A stretch of DNA of 49,664 nt, taken from the NCBI GenBank assembly GCA_023424785.1, contig JAFADP010000024.1:1-49664 (forward strand), written 5' to 3'. Positions 34,965 to 43,189 of the stretch are shown here, in pieces. The stretch's first letter is position 1. Each line of letters starts with the position of its first letter. The position numbers and the translations under genes are program-made. A model generated the notes under the pieces. The model saw nothing but the letters and a program-made list of their open reading frames with translations. It had not been told where the DNA came from and did no database searches. Origin of the DNA: Bacillota bacterium (lineage in GTDB: Bacteria; Bacillota; Clostridia; Clostridiales; Clostridiaceae).

Positions 34965-36572
34965 TTATTTATTGTTTTCTTTAGCTGCTTTTACTAGTCC
35001 AACAAATAATGGATGTGGTCTATTAGGTCTTGATAAAAACTCTGGATGATATTGAACCCCTATAAAGAAGTCATTTTCTGGAACTTCTACTGATTCTACT
35101 AATCTTCCATCTGGAGATAATCCACCAAAGTTCATACCATTTTCAATATATTCTTCTCTAAATTCATTATTGAATTCAAATCTATGTCTATGTCTTTCTT
35201 GGATATTTTCTTCTCCGTATGCTTCATAAAGCTTACTATTCTTATCAACCTTACATGGGTAAAGACCTAGTCTCATTGTTCCACCTAAATCTGTAACACC
35301 TTTTTGACTTTCCATTATATCTATTACAGTATGCTTTGAAATTTCATCAAATTCTCTTGAATTTGCATCTTTGTATCCTAATACATTTCTAGCAAATTCT
35401 ATTGCTGCAACTTGCATTCCTAGACATATTCCAAGGAATGGTATGTTATTTTCTCTAACATATCTAACAGCTTCTATCTTTCCTTCAACACCTCTGTTAC
35501 CAAAGCCTCCAGGAACAACTATTCCCTTACAATCTTTTAATCTTTCAGCAACAGTTTCTCTAGTGATTTCTTCACTATCTATCCATTCTATTTCTATATT
35601 TACTCCATTAGCATATCCTGCATGCTTTAAGCTTTCTACTACTGATAAATATGAATCGTGAAGTTGAACATACTTACCAATTATAGCTATCTTTATACTT
35701 CCTGAAGCATTTCTAACATTTTCTATCATTTCTGTCCATTCTGTTAAATCACAAGTAGTTCCCTTTATTCCAAGTTCTCTACAAACAACTTCTGAGAACT
35801 TACTCTTTTCTAACATTAATGGTGCTTCATATAAGTTAGGTAATGTACTGTTTTCAATTACACAATCTTTCTTAATGTTGCAGAATAAAGATATTTTATT
35901 CTTAACATCTTCAGTAACTTCTCTATCACATCTACATATAATTATATTTGGAGATATTCCAAGTCCTTGTAATTCCTTAACACTATGTTGTGTTGGTTTT
36001 GATTTTAATTCTTCTGAACCAGCTAAGAAAGGAATTAATGTAACATGTATAAATAAACAGTTTTCTCTTCCAACTTCTAATGAAACTTGTCTTATAGCTT
36101 CTAAGAATGGTTGAGATTCTATATCCCCAACAGTTCCACCAATTTCAGTTATAATAACATCTGCTTGTGTCTTTTCTCCAAGTAAATAAACTTGATTTTT
36201 TATTTCATTAGTTATATGAGGTATTACTTGAACTGTTTCTCCTAAGTACTCCCCTCTTCTTTCCTTGTTTAATACATTCCAATAAACTTTACCAGTTGTA
36301 ATATTAGAATACTTATTTAAACTTTCATCAATAAATCTTTCATAGTGACCTAAATCTAAGTCAGTTTCTGCTCCATCATCAGTTACGAACACTTCTCCGT
36401 GTTGAAATGGACTCATAGTTCCTGGATCGATATTTATATATGGATCGAATTTTTGCGCTGCTACCTTTAGTCCTCTACACTTTAATAATCTTCCTAAAGA
36501 TGCTGCTGTAATACCTTTTCCAAGGCCTGATACAACACCACCAGTTACAAATATATACTTCTTATTCATCAT
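34965..36572 (-). CDS. pyrG: CTP synthase
   Basis: This 535-residue enzyme has the N-terminal synthetase domain beginning KYIFVTGGVVSGLGKGITAA and containing DPYINIDPGTMSPFQHGEVF near 44. The C-terminal glutamine amidotransferase domain has its Cys nucleophile in FLGICLGMQ near 382 and the catalytic pair in QYHPEF near 514. It aminates UTP to CTP with glutamine. The gene starts inside the end of dapF (overlap 11 bases), so it is coupled to an operon that also makes glutamine. Confidence 0.97.
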   Translation of the reverse strand: MMNKKYIFVTGGVVSGLGKGITAASLGRLLKCRGLKVAAQKFDPYINIDPGTMSPFQHGEVFVTDDGAETDLDLGHYERFIDESLNKYSNITTGKVYWNVLNKERRGEYLGETVQVIPHITNEIKNQVYLLGEKTQADVIITEIGGTVGDIESQPFLEAIRQVSLEVGRENCLFIHVTLIPFLAGSEELKSKPTQHSVKELQGLGISPNIIICRCDREVTEDVKNKISLFCNIKKDCVIENSTLPNLYEAPLMLEKSKFSEVVCRELGIKGTTCDLTEWTEMIENVRNASGSIKIAIIGKYVQLHDSYLSVVESLKHAGYANGVNIEIEWIDSEEITRETVAERLKDCKGIVVPGGFGNRGVEGKIEAVRYVRENNIPFLGICLGMQVAAIEFARNVLGYKDANSREFDEISKHTVIDIMESQKGVTDLGGTMRLGLYPCKVDKNSKLYEAYGEENIQERHRHRFEFNNEFREEYIENGMNFGGLSPDGRLVESVEVPENDFFIGVQYHPEFLSRPNRPHPLFVGLVKAAKENNK

Positions 36573-37407
36573 CTTCTATACTTCCTTCAAAAACAAATTC
36601 AGCAGGTCCTGCCATGTAAACTAGTCCATTAGACATATATCTTATTACTAAGTCTCCACCAAGTAATTTTACGGTTATTGGCGTATCATATTTACAATAC
36701 CCATTTAAAACTGAAGAAACTACTGATGCACATGCACCTGTACCACATGCCCATGTTTCTCCACTTCCTCTCTCCCATACTCTCATTTGCAGTGTAGTTT
36801 CATTTATAACTTTTATAAATTCAGTATTTACTCTTTCAGGGAATATAGGATCATTTTCAAATTTTGGTCCTATTGTGTTTAAATCTAAATTTTCAACATC
36901 ATCTACATATACAACGCAATGAGGATTTCCCATAGAAACACAAGTTATATTGTATTCACCATCTGCAATTTTCACCTTTTCATTTACAACTCTATCACCA
37001 TTAAACTTAACTGGCACTTCAGAAGCCTTTAATACAGCTTCTCCCATATTTACTTCTACACTCTCAACTTTATTTTTTTCATTTATAGTAAATTTTAATG
37101 TTTTTATACCACCTAAAGTTTCTAATGTAATTTCTTTTTTGTCTGTAAGACCTTTATCATATACATACTTACCAATGCATCTAGTACCATTACCACACAT
37201 CTTACCTTCAGATCCATCAGCATTGAACATTCTCATTCTGAAGTCTGCAACCTCTGATGGTAATATTAAAATTATTCCATCTCCACCAACTCCAAAATGT
37301 CTATCACTCAATTTAATAGCTAATTCTTCTGGATTTTCAATGTTTTCTTCTAAACAGTTGAAATAAATATAGTCGTTACCTATACCATGCATCTTTGTAA
37401 ATTTCAT
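36562..37407 (-). CDS. dapF: diaminopimelate epimerase
   Basis: This 281-residue enzyme has the two catalytic cysteine motifs EGKMCGNGTRCIGKY near residue 68 and ETWACGTGACASV near 218, and begins MKFTKMHGIGNDYIYF. It converts LL-DAP to meso-DAP for lysine and peptidoglycan. It lies two bases after the ANTAR regulator and overlaps pyrG. Confidence 0.95.
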   Translation of the reverse strand: MKFTKMHGIGNDYIYFNCLEENIENPEELAIKLSDRHFGVGGDGIILILPSEVADFRMRMFNADGSEGKMCGNGTRCIGKYVYDKGLTDKKEITLETLGGIKTLKFTINEKNKVESVEVNMGEAVLKASEVPVKFNGDRVVNEKVKIADGEYNITCVSMGNPHCVVYVDDVENLDLNTIGPKFENDPIFPERVNTEFIKVINETTLQMRVWERGSGETWACGTGACASVVSSVLNGYCKYDTPITVKLLGGDLVIRYMSNGLVYMAGPAEFVFEGSIEDDE

Positions 37408-37409
37408 GT

Positions 37410-37979
37410 TTACACCTCATAATAATTAATAATTTTTTCTGCTAACTCTCTTTTACTAACTCTAGTATTCATTGCTTCTTTCTCAAGATATTTATGTGCA
37501 TCATTCTCGGTCATATTTTCATACTGCATAAGGATACATTTTGCCCTATTTACAACTCTTATATCCTCAACTTTTTTCATTAATTTATTTTGTTGAGTTT
37601 TCAAAGCATTAACTCTTCTTAAAGAAGTAAATACAAACTTTATACCTTGATAAAAAATAGATTTACTAAAAGGTTTTGGAATTATGAAAACTCCATACTC
37701 TTCTAATTTTGCTCCTATCATATCTGCATTTTCAGATTTTGTAATTACAATAACTTCTGACAACCCGCTTTCTGTTATTTTAATTGCTAACTCACTTCCA
37801 AATTCATCTTTTAAAGGAGTATCTATTATTACAAGGCTATACTCATCATGTATCAACCTTCTTCTAGCAGCTGCACCCGTAGCGTCAACATCAATATTAT
37901 TATACCCTATATCTCTTAAATATTCTGCAAAAACTTTTGTACCTTTTATAGAGCTAGATACAATTAATATCTTTTCCAT
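37410..37979 (-). CDS. nitR: ANTAR-domain antiterminator (NitR-like)
   Basis: This 189-residue protein has an N-terminal receiver-like domain (1-120) and a C-terminal ANTAR RNA-binding domain at about 130-185 (DIRVVNRAKCILMQYENMTE, then AHKYLEKEAMNTRVSKRELA). ANTAR proteins bind hairpins with hexanucleotide loops and prevent termination. D53 (LVIIDTPL) matches the phospho-acceptor and the PKPF lysine is present, but the acidic pair near residues 8-10 is replaced by SSS, so control may not be by phosphorylation. It lies directly after glnA, like the gene named nitR in solventogenic clostridia (name from memory). The twin leader hairpins between glnN and this operon are its probable targets. 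Confidence 0.85.
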   Translation of the reverse strand: MEKILIVSSSIKGTKVFAEYLRDIGYNNIDVDATGAAARRRLIHDEYSLVIIDTPLKDEFGSELAIKITESGLSEVIVITKSENADMIGAKLEEYGVFIIPKPFSKSIFYQGIKFVFTSLRRVNALKTQQNKLMKKVEDIRVVNRAKCILMQYENMTENDAHKYLEKEAMNTRVSKRELAEKIINYYEV

Positions 37980-38000
37980 ATAGCACCCCCGAAGATTATG

Positions 38001-39329
38001 TTAAAGTTTATAGAAATAATTCTTAAATTCCCATTCACTTATCTCATCTTCAGACTTGCAATTACTTTCATAAGCCATCCACTCTGTTCTTTTAGCTTTT
38101 ATGAACTTATAGAATAAGAAATCTCCCAATACTCTCCTCACAAAACTACTCTTTTCCATTTCTTCTATTGCTTCAATTAGACTTTCTGGAAGTTTTTCAT
38201 AGTTTCCTAACTTTTCTTCATTAATATTATAAAGATTAACGTCAGTTGATTTTGGAAGCACTTTATTTTTCTTTATTCCTTCCATACCTGCTTGTAAAAT
38301 AAGTGTAAAAGCTAAATAAGGATTACATGTACTATCTGCGCTTCTCAACTCCATTCTATTAAACTCACCACTTGATGCTGGTATTCTTATTAGTTGAGAT
38401 CTATTATTATGAGACCATGTAATATACCTTGGTGCCTCATGACTTCCAAATCTCTTATACGAATTTACAGTTGGATTTAGTATAGCAGTTATTTCTCTAA
38501 GCCTATCTAGTATTCCTGCGATAAAGCTTTCTGCTTCCTTTGAATGATCATTGCCTGTCTTAAAAATATTCTTACCATCTTTAGCTAATGATAAGTTTAT
38601 ATGTAATCCTGACCCACTCTCATTATTTAAAGGCTTTGGTAAGAAACTTGCATATAATCCATTTAAGCTTGCAATAGTTTTTATTGCTATTTTAGCAGTT
38701 ATAAAGTTATCAGCAGATATTAATGGTGTATCATGCTTAAAGTCAATTTCATTTTGCCCTGGTCCTGATTCATGGTGAGAACTTTCTAATACAAGTCCCA
38801 TTTGTTCTAAACTTAAACAAATTTCTCTTCTTACATTCTCTCCCTTATCCATAGGAGCAACATCAAAGTATCCTGCATTATCATGAGGAACTAATATAGG
38901 TTCAGCCATTTCATCTGTTTTAAATAAATAAAACTCACATTCTGGTCCTACTTTTGCTGTGTATCCCATTTTCCAAAGTTCTTCTACTGTTTTATTTAAT
39001 ATATTTCTAGAATCGCCTTCAAAGATATTACCATCAGGTGTCTTTATATTACAATAAAAACGTGCCACTCTTCCCTCTTGAGGCCTCCATGGTAAAATAG
39101 TTAATGTTGATGGGTCTGGAAATAAAAACAGATCTGAATCCTCAATATTTAAGAATCCTTCAATAGATGATGCATCAAAACTTACTCCTGTTAAAAATGC
39201 TTTTTTAAGCTCTGATGACATTATTGAAATGTTTTTTATATTACCAAATATATCACAGAACTGTAACCTTATAAACTTGACATCATTTTCCTCTACAAAT
39301 TCCAAAATTTCTGCTATCCCTTGATCCAC
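38001..39329 (-). CDS. glnA: glutamine synthetase type I
   Basis: This 442-residue enzyme has the GS beta-grasp start (ENDVKFIRLQFCDIFGNIK), the metal and substrate motifs GPECEFYLFK near 129 and ESGPGQNEIDF near 188, KPLNNESGSGLHINLSLAKD near 238, and the ATP-binding part KRFGSHEAPRYITWSHNNRS near 293. Length fits the GSI-alpha class, without the adenylylation-loop extension. It makes glutamine from glutamate, ammonia and ATP. The start is a GTG, seven bases after a perfect AGGAGG. It sits between the GXGXG gene and the ANTAR gene. Confidence 0.95.
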   Translation of the reverse strand: MDQGIAEILEFVEENDVKFIRLQFCDIFGNIKNISIMSSELKKAFLTGVSFDASSIEGFLNIEDSDLFLFPDPSTLTILPWRPQEGRVARFYCNIKTPDGNIFEGDSRNILNKTVEELWKMGYTAKVGPECEFYLFKTDEMAEPILVPHDNAGYFDVAPMDKGENVRREICLSLEQMGLVLESSHHESGPGQNEIDFKHDTPLISADNFITAKIAIKTIASLNGLYASFLPKPLNNESGSGLHINLSLAKDGKNIFKTGNDHSKEAESFIAGILDRLREITAILNPTVNSYKRFGSHEAPRYITWSHNNRSQLIRIPASSGEFNRMELRSADSTCNPYLAFTLILQAGMEGIKKNKVLPKSTDVNLYNINEEKLGNYEKLPESLIEAIEEMEKSSFVRRVLGDFLFYKFIKAKRTEWMAYESNCKSEDEISEWEFKNYFYKL

Positions 39330-39380
39330 TATAATTCCTCCTATTTTTTAATTTTACAATCTACTTTTGTTCATTCAGAC

Positions 39381-40064
39381 TTATAATTTGGAGGATATCT
39401 TAAAATATTTACTATTTACAAGTTCTTCATAGTTAATATTAAATTCTTTTGAAAAATCTATTAAATGTTCCTGAATCTCAAGACCATTACTCAATTCTTC
39501 TAAAATGATATTGTTATCTAAATCCTTAGGTTCAACATTACTTCTTATATATATATGCCCACCTTTTAAATCTGTTGCACAATATCTACCAACTGGATTT
39601 CCCCCATCTTTTTGTAGTCCTAAAACAATAATAGTTCCACCCTCTTGTGACTGTCCAAGAAAATCTCCGACATTACCCCCTACTATTATAACAGATTTTT
39701 CATCTGATTGTAGTTCTTTCATGTAAATTCCAACCCTATATCCGGCATTTTCTTTAATATAAATCTTACCACCATTCATAGAGTATCCTGGAGCATCGAC
39801 TACACTGCCATTTACCACTATTTTCCCACTGTTCATTTTATCACCAATAGCATCTTCACAATTTCCTTCAATAATAATTTCTGTATTTTCAAGATTTATT
39901 CCAATTTCTCTTTCAACATTTCCCTTAATTATTATTTTTTTATTTTTAATACCTGTTCCTATATACTTACCATTTACTAAGTTTTTAATAATAACTTCTT
40001 CTTTAGAACTTTTTATTAAATCATTTATTTCTATATAACTCAAATTGCTTGCATCAATTACCAT
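39381..40064 (-). CDS. stand-alone GXGXG domain protein (glutamate synthase alpha C-terminal-like)
   Basis: This 227-residue protein is a right-handed beta-helix with repeated Gly motifs (NAGYRVGIYMKE, GGNVGDFLGQSQEGGTIIVL, PVGRYCATDLKGGHIYIRS), the GXGXG domain found at the C terminus of glutamate synthase GltB and in FwdC. The amidotransferase and FMN domains of GltB are absent, so it is not a glutamate synthase alone. It is the first gene before glnA and may serve as a structural subunit of a split GltB encoded elsewhere, or bind glutamine synthetase. I chose the ATG at 40064, eight bases after GGGAG. Confidence 0.8.
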   Translation of the reverse strand: MVIDASNLSYIEINDLIKSSKEEVIIKNLVNGKYIGTGIKNKKIIIKGNVEREIGINLENTEIIIEGNCEDAIGDKMNSGKIVVNGSVVDAPGYSMNGGKIYIKENAGYRVGIYMKELQSDEKSVIIVGGNVGDFLGQSQEGGTIIVLGLQKDGGNPVGRYCATDLKGGHIYIRSNVEPKDLDNNIILEELSNGLEIQEHLIDFSKEFNINYEELVNSKYFKISSKL

Positions 40065-40180
40065 TATAATCACTCCCAAATAAATATTTTAATATTTGCC
40101 TTTTAAAGTTCTTATTTGGTAATTAAATTATAATAGAAAATGATTTTTTTATTGTATCTAATGCTATTTTTAATAAAAAC

Positions 40181-40248
40181 AAAAAAAGGCATATTAATTT
40201 AAAGTACAAAAATGTTTTTTATTAGTACAAAAAATTAAGAACGCCTTT
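40181..40248 (-). terminator. leader terminator (attenuator) of the GXGXG-glnA operon
   Basis: In minus-strand RNA AAAGGC pairs with GCCUUU, and UUAAUUU with AAAUUAA, with a GUAC/GUAC inner stem; a U-run (GCCUUUUUUUG) follows. It lies between the operon's promoter and its first gene, so it must be read through. Its 5' arm is the loop of the adjacent ANTAR-type hairpin. Confidence 0.7.
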
Positions 40249-40253
40249 GTCCT
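40238..40253 (-). promoter_or_regulatory. ANTAR-type hexaloop hairpin, minus leader
   Basis: AGGAC-AAAGGC-GUUCU forms a five-pair stem (one G-U) around an AAAGGC loop, with the A at loop position 1 and G at position 4 that ANTAR proteins recognise. It starts at or within a base or two of the predicted transcript start and excludes the terminator. Confidence 0.65.
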
Positions 40254-40260
40254 AGGTAAC

Positions 40261-40289
40261 ATTTTAGTTTAAAGTTAAATTTTTGTCAA
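40261..40289 (-). promoter_or_regulatory. sigma-A promoter of the GXGXG-glnA operon
   Basis: Minus strand TTGACA (40289-40284), a 17-base spacer and TAAAAT (40266-40261), predicting a start near 40254. Confidence 0.8.
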
Positions 40290-40306
40290 CATTTCAAAAA
40301 TTACTC

Positions 40307-40335
40307 TTGATTTTTTAAGTATTTATGGGTATAAT
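40307..40335 (+). promoter_or_regulatory. sigma-A promoter of glnN
   Basis: TTGATT (40307-40312), a 17-base spacer and TATAAT (40330-40335), predicting a start near 40342. A second TATAAT at 40341-40346 is too close to the leader hairpin to be the main -10. Confidence 0.8.
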
Positions 40336-40346
40336 CTTAATATAAT

Positions 40347-40360
40347 CAGCAAAGGCGCTG
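40347..40360 (+). promoter_or_regulatory. ANTAR-type hexaloop hairpin, glnN leader
   Basis: CAGC-AAAGGC-GCUG is a perfect four-pair stem with the same AAAGGC loop as the divergent leader. It begins about five bases into the predicted transcript and shares GGCGCUG with the terminator 5' arm, so the two are exclusive. Confidence 0.68.
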
Positions 40361-40388
40361 TAGGCTAAAGCCCTACAGCGCCTTTTTT
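40351..40388 (+). terminator. leader terminator (attenuator) of glnN
   Basis: GGCGCTGTAGG and CCTACAGCGCC are perfect 11-bp arms around CTAAAGC, followed by six T residues. The terminator lies about 40 bases before glnN, inside its leader, so it must be controlled. Confidence 0.9.
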
Positions 40389-40425
40389 CATTATGAAATA
40401 CCAAAAATGAAGGAGAGATTTAATT

Positions 40426-42561
40426 ATGAGTACTAACGTTAATAATGTACCAGAAATATTTGGTAGTATGGTCTTCAACGATAAAGTTATGAAGGAAAGA
40501 CTTCCAAAGCAAGTTTATAAGGATTTAACTGCAACTATTAAGAGTGGTAAAAAGCTTACTTTAGAAGTTGCTAACGTTGTTGCAAACTCAATGAAAGATT
40601 GGGCAATAGAAAAAGGGGTTACACACTTTACTCACTGGTTCCAACCAATGACAGGAATTACAGCTGAAAAACATGATAGTTTTATATCACCAGCAGCTGA
40701 CGGAACTGTTATAATGGAATTTTCAGGAAAAGAGCTTATTAAAGGTGAACCTGATGCATCAAGTTTCCCATCTGGAGGATTAAGAGCTACTTTCGAAGCA
40801 AGAGGATATACTGCTTGGGATCCAACATCTTATGCATTTATAAAGGACGGAACTTTATGTATTCCTACAGTTTTCTATTCATACAGCGGGGAAGTTCTTG
40901 ATAAGAAAACTCCTTTATTACGTTCAATGGAAGCTTTAAATGTTCAAGCTTTAAGAATATTAAAATTATTTGGTAATGACGATGTTCAAAAAGTTATAAC
41001 TACTGTTGGACCAGAACAAGAATACTTCTTAGTAGATCAAAAATTATATGAAGATAGATTAGACCTTAAATTAACAGGAAGAACTCTTTTAGGAGCAATG
41101 CCTCCAAAGGGACAAGAACTTGATGATCACTACTTTGGTAGCATAAAACCAAGAGTTGCTGAATTCATGAAAGAATTAGATTTAGAACTATGGAAACTTG
41201 GAATTCTTTCTAAGACTGAACATAACGAAGTTGCACCTGCACAACACGAAATGGCTCCAATCTTTGGAACTACTAACGTTGCTACAGATCACAACCAATT
41301 AACTATGGAATGTTTAAAGAGAGTAGCTAAGAAATTAGGATTAGCTTGTCTTTTACATGAAAAGCCATTTAAAGGAATCAACGGTTCAGGAAAACATAAT
41401 AACTGGTCACTTTCTACTGATACAGGAAAGAATCTTTTAGAACCAGGAAAATCTCCAGCAGAAAATGCACAATTCTTAACATTCTTATGTGCAGTTATTA
41501 AGGCTGTAGATAAATATCAAGACCTTTTAAGAATATCTGTTGCTAATGCTGGAAATGATCACCGTCTAGGAGCTAACGAAGCACCTCCTGCAATAGTTTC
41601 TATGTTCTTAGGAGATGAACTTACTGAAATATTAGAAGCTATTGAAAATAGTTCAGAATATGTTGCTAAAGGTGAAACTGTAATAGAATTAGGAGTTAGT
41701 ACTCTACCAAGCTTCCCAAGCGATACAACTGATAGAAATAGAACATCACCATTTGCATTCACTGGAAATAAATTCGAATTTAGAATGCTTGGTTCAACAT
41801 TCTCAGTTGCTGGTCCAAATATAACTCTTAACACTATAGTAGCAGATGCATTAAAGGATTTTGCAGATGAATTAGAAGCTAGTACTGAAGAATTCACTGT
41901 TGCTTTAAATAATTTAATTATTAAAACATTAAAAGAGCATAACAGAATAATCTTCAATGGAAATAACTATTCAGATGAATGGGTTGCTGAAGCTGAAAGT
42001 AGAGGATTACTTAACTTAAAAACTACAGTTGATGCTCTTCCACACTTCACTGATAAGAAGAACGTTGAATTATTTGAAAGACATCATGTATTTACTGAAG
42101 CTGAAATGGAATCAAGACTTGAAATTCTTCTTGAAGAATATGCAAAGACAATAAACATTGAATCTTTAACTATGTCTCAAATGGTTAGAAAAGATGTTTT
42201 ACCTGCTTGCTTATCATTCATGAAAGACTTAAGTGAAACTATAAGCACTAAGTCATCAATTGGAATAGGAAGTTGTGCATTTGAAAAAGACTTATTAGAA
42301 AAAGTTTCTGCTTTAAGCGATAAATTATATGCCTCAGTTGATGATTTAGATAAATTAACAGCTTCAAGCTCAGACTGTGAAGATACTGCTTCATTAGCTA
42401 AATACTTCAAGGATGTTATAATTCCAACAATGGATACTGTAAGAGAATATGCTGATGAATTAGAATTATTAGTTGGTAAGAAATATTGGCCATTCCCAAC
42501 TTATTCAGATCTTTTATATAAAGATACACCTCAAATGCCATACGCTGATTACAACCTTTAA
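40426..42561 (+). CDS. glnN: glutamine synthetase type III
   Basis: This 711-residue enzyme has the size and motifs of GSIII (GlnN): the opening PEIFGSMVFNDKVMKERLPK, THFTHWFQPMTG near 66, VGPEQEYFLVD near 195, HNEVAPAQHEMAPIFGTTN near 266, and GINGSGKHNNWSLS near 320. It makes glutamine, possibly under nitrogen limitation. It has its own promoter and an attenuated leader, and diverges from the glnA operon. GGAG precedes the ATG. It is one of two plus-strand genes. Confidence 0.95.
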   Translation: MSTNVNNVPEIFGSMVFNDKVMKERLPKQVYKDLTATIKSGKKLTLEVANVVANSMKDWAIEKGVTHFTHWFQPMTGITAEKHDSFISPAADGTVIMEFSGKELIKGEPDASSFPSGGLRATFEARGYTAWDPTSYAFIKDGTLCIPTVFYSYSGEVLDKKTPLLRSMEALNVQALRILKLFGNDDVQKVITTVGPEQEYFLVDQKLYEDRLDLKLTGRTLLGAMPPKGQELDDHYFGSIKPRVAEFMKELDLELWKLGILSKTEHNEVAPAQHEMAPIFGTTNVATDHNQLTMECLKRVAKKLGLACLLHEKPFKGINGSGKHNNWSLSTDTGKNLLEPGKSPAENAQFLTFLCAVIKAVDKYQDLLRISVANAGNDHRLGANEAPPAIVSMFLGDELTEILEAIENSSEYVAKGETVIELGVSTLPSFPSDTTDRNRTSPFAFTGNKFEFRMLGSTFSVAGPNITLNTIVADALKDFADELEASTEEFTVALNNLIIKTLKEHNRIIFNGNNYSDEWVAEAESRGLLNLKTTVDALPHFTDKKNVELFERHHVFTEAEMESRLEILLEEYAKTINIESLTMSQMVRKDVLPACLSFMKDLSETISTKSSIGIGSCAFEKDLLEKVSALSDKLYASVDDLDKLTASSSDCEDTASLAKYFKDVIIPTMDTVREYADELELLVGKKYWPFPTYSDLLYKDTPQMPYADYNL

Positions 42562-42572
42562 TTTTAAAATAA

Positions 42573-42596
42573 AAAGAGAGCATTACTGCTCTCTTT
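42573..42596. terminator. bidirectional terminator between glnN and xpt
   Basis: Arms AAAGAGAGCA and TGCTCTCTTT surround TTAC, with flanking A- and T-rich tails, between convergent gene ends. Confidence 0.85.
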
Positions 42597-42602
42597 CACT
42601 TT

Positions 42603-43172
42603 TTATATAAACTCTATTAAGTCTTTTCCTAACTTTTTAATTCTTGCTAAAGAATATACATCATATCCTTTTTCATCAAGCATTGCTCTTCCTGGTTGGA
42701 ATGATTTTTCTATTACTATTCCAAGACCACCAACTTCTGCCCCTGCTTCTTCAACTAATCTTATTGCACCAAAAGCTGCTTCTCCATTAGCTAAGAAATC
42801 ATCTATTATAAGTATTTTATCATTTTCATTTATGTACTTTTTAGATAGTGTTAATTCATAGTCAGAATTCTTTGTAAATGAGTGTACTGTTGTTTGATAA
42901 ACTTCACCACTTAATATTTTTGAAGTTTGCTTTTTTAATGTAACCATTGGTAAATCCATTTGAAGTGCTGTCATTACAGTTGGAGCAATCCCTGAACTTT
43001 CTATAGTAAATATTTTAGTAATTCCTTTATCTTTAAAATATTCCTTGAAATAAGTTCCTATCTCATACATAAGATGTGAATCTACTCCATGATTTAAAAA
43101 TGAATCTACTTTTAATACAGTTTCGCTTAGCGCTTGTCCTTCATCTAATATTTTCTTACGTAATTTTTCCAT
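42603..43172 (-). CDS. xpt: xanthine phosphoribosyltransferase
   Basis: This 189-residue enzyme begins MEKLRKKILDEGQALSETVL, has FTIESSGIAPTVMTALQMDL near 57 and the PRPP-binding loop KILIIDDFLANGEAAFG near 122. It salvages xanthine to XMP. It is 17 bases after the purine permease gene, both under a guanine-type riboswitch, the classical xpt-pbuX pairing. Confidence 0.95.
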   Translation of the reverse strand: MEKLRKKILDEGQALSETVLKVDSFLNHGVDSHLMYEIGTYFKEYFKDKGITKIFTIESSGIAPTVMTALQMDLPMVTLKKQTSKILSGEVYQTTVHSFTKNSDYELTLSKKYINENDKILIIDDFLANGEAAFGAIRLVEEAGAEVGGLGIVIEKSFQPGRAMLDEKGYDVYSLARIKKLGKDLIEFI

Positions 43173-43189
43173 TGTTATGTACCCTTCTT

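Noticed and set aside
40261..40346. A first ANTAR hairpin upstream of each AAAGGC hairpin
   Set aside because: The predicted promoters leave no transcribed space for it on either strand, and no second hexaloop stem was found.
40065..40425. A glutamine riboswitch (glnA RNA motif) in the glnN/glnA intergenic region
   Set aside because: None of its conserved core is visible; the structures present are two hexaloop hairpins and two terminators.
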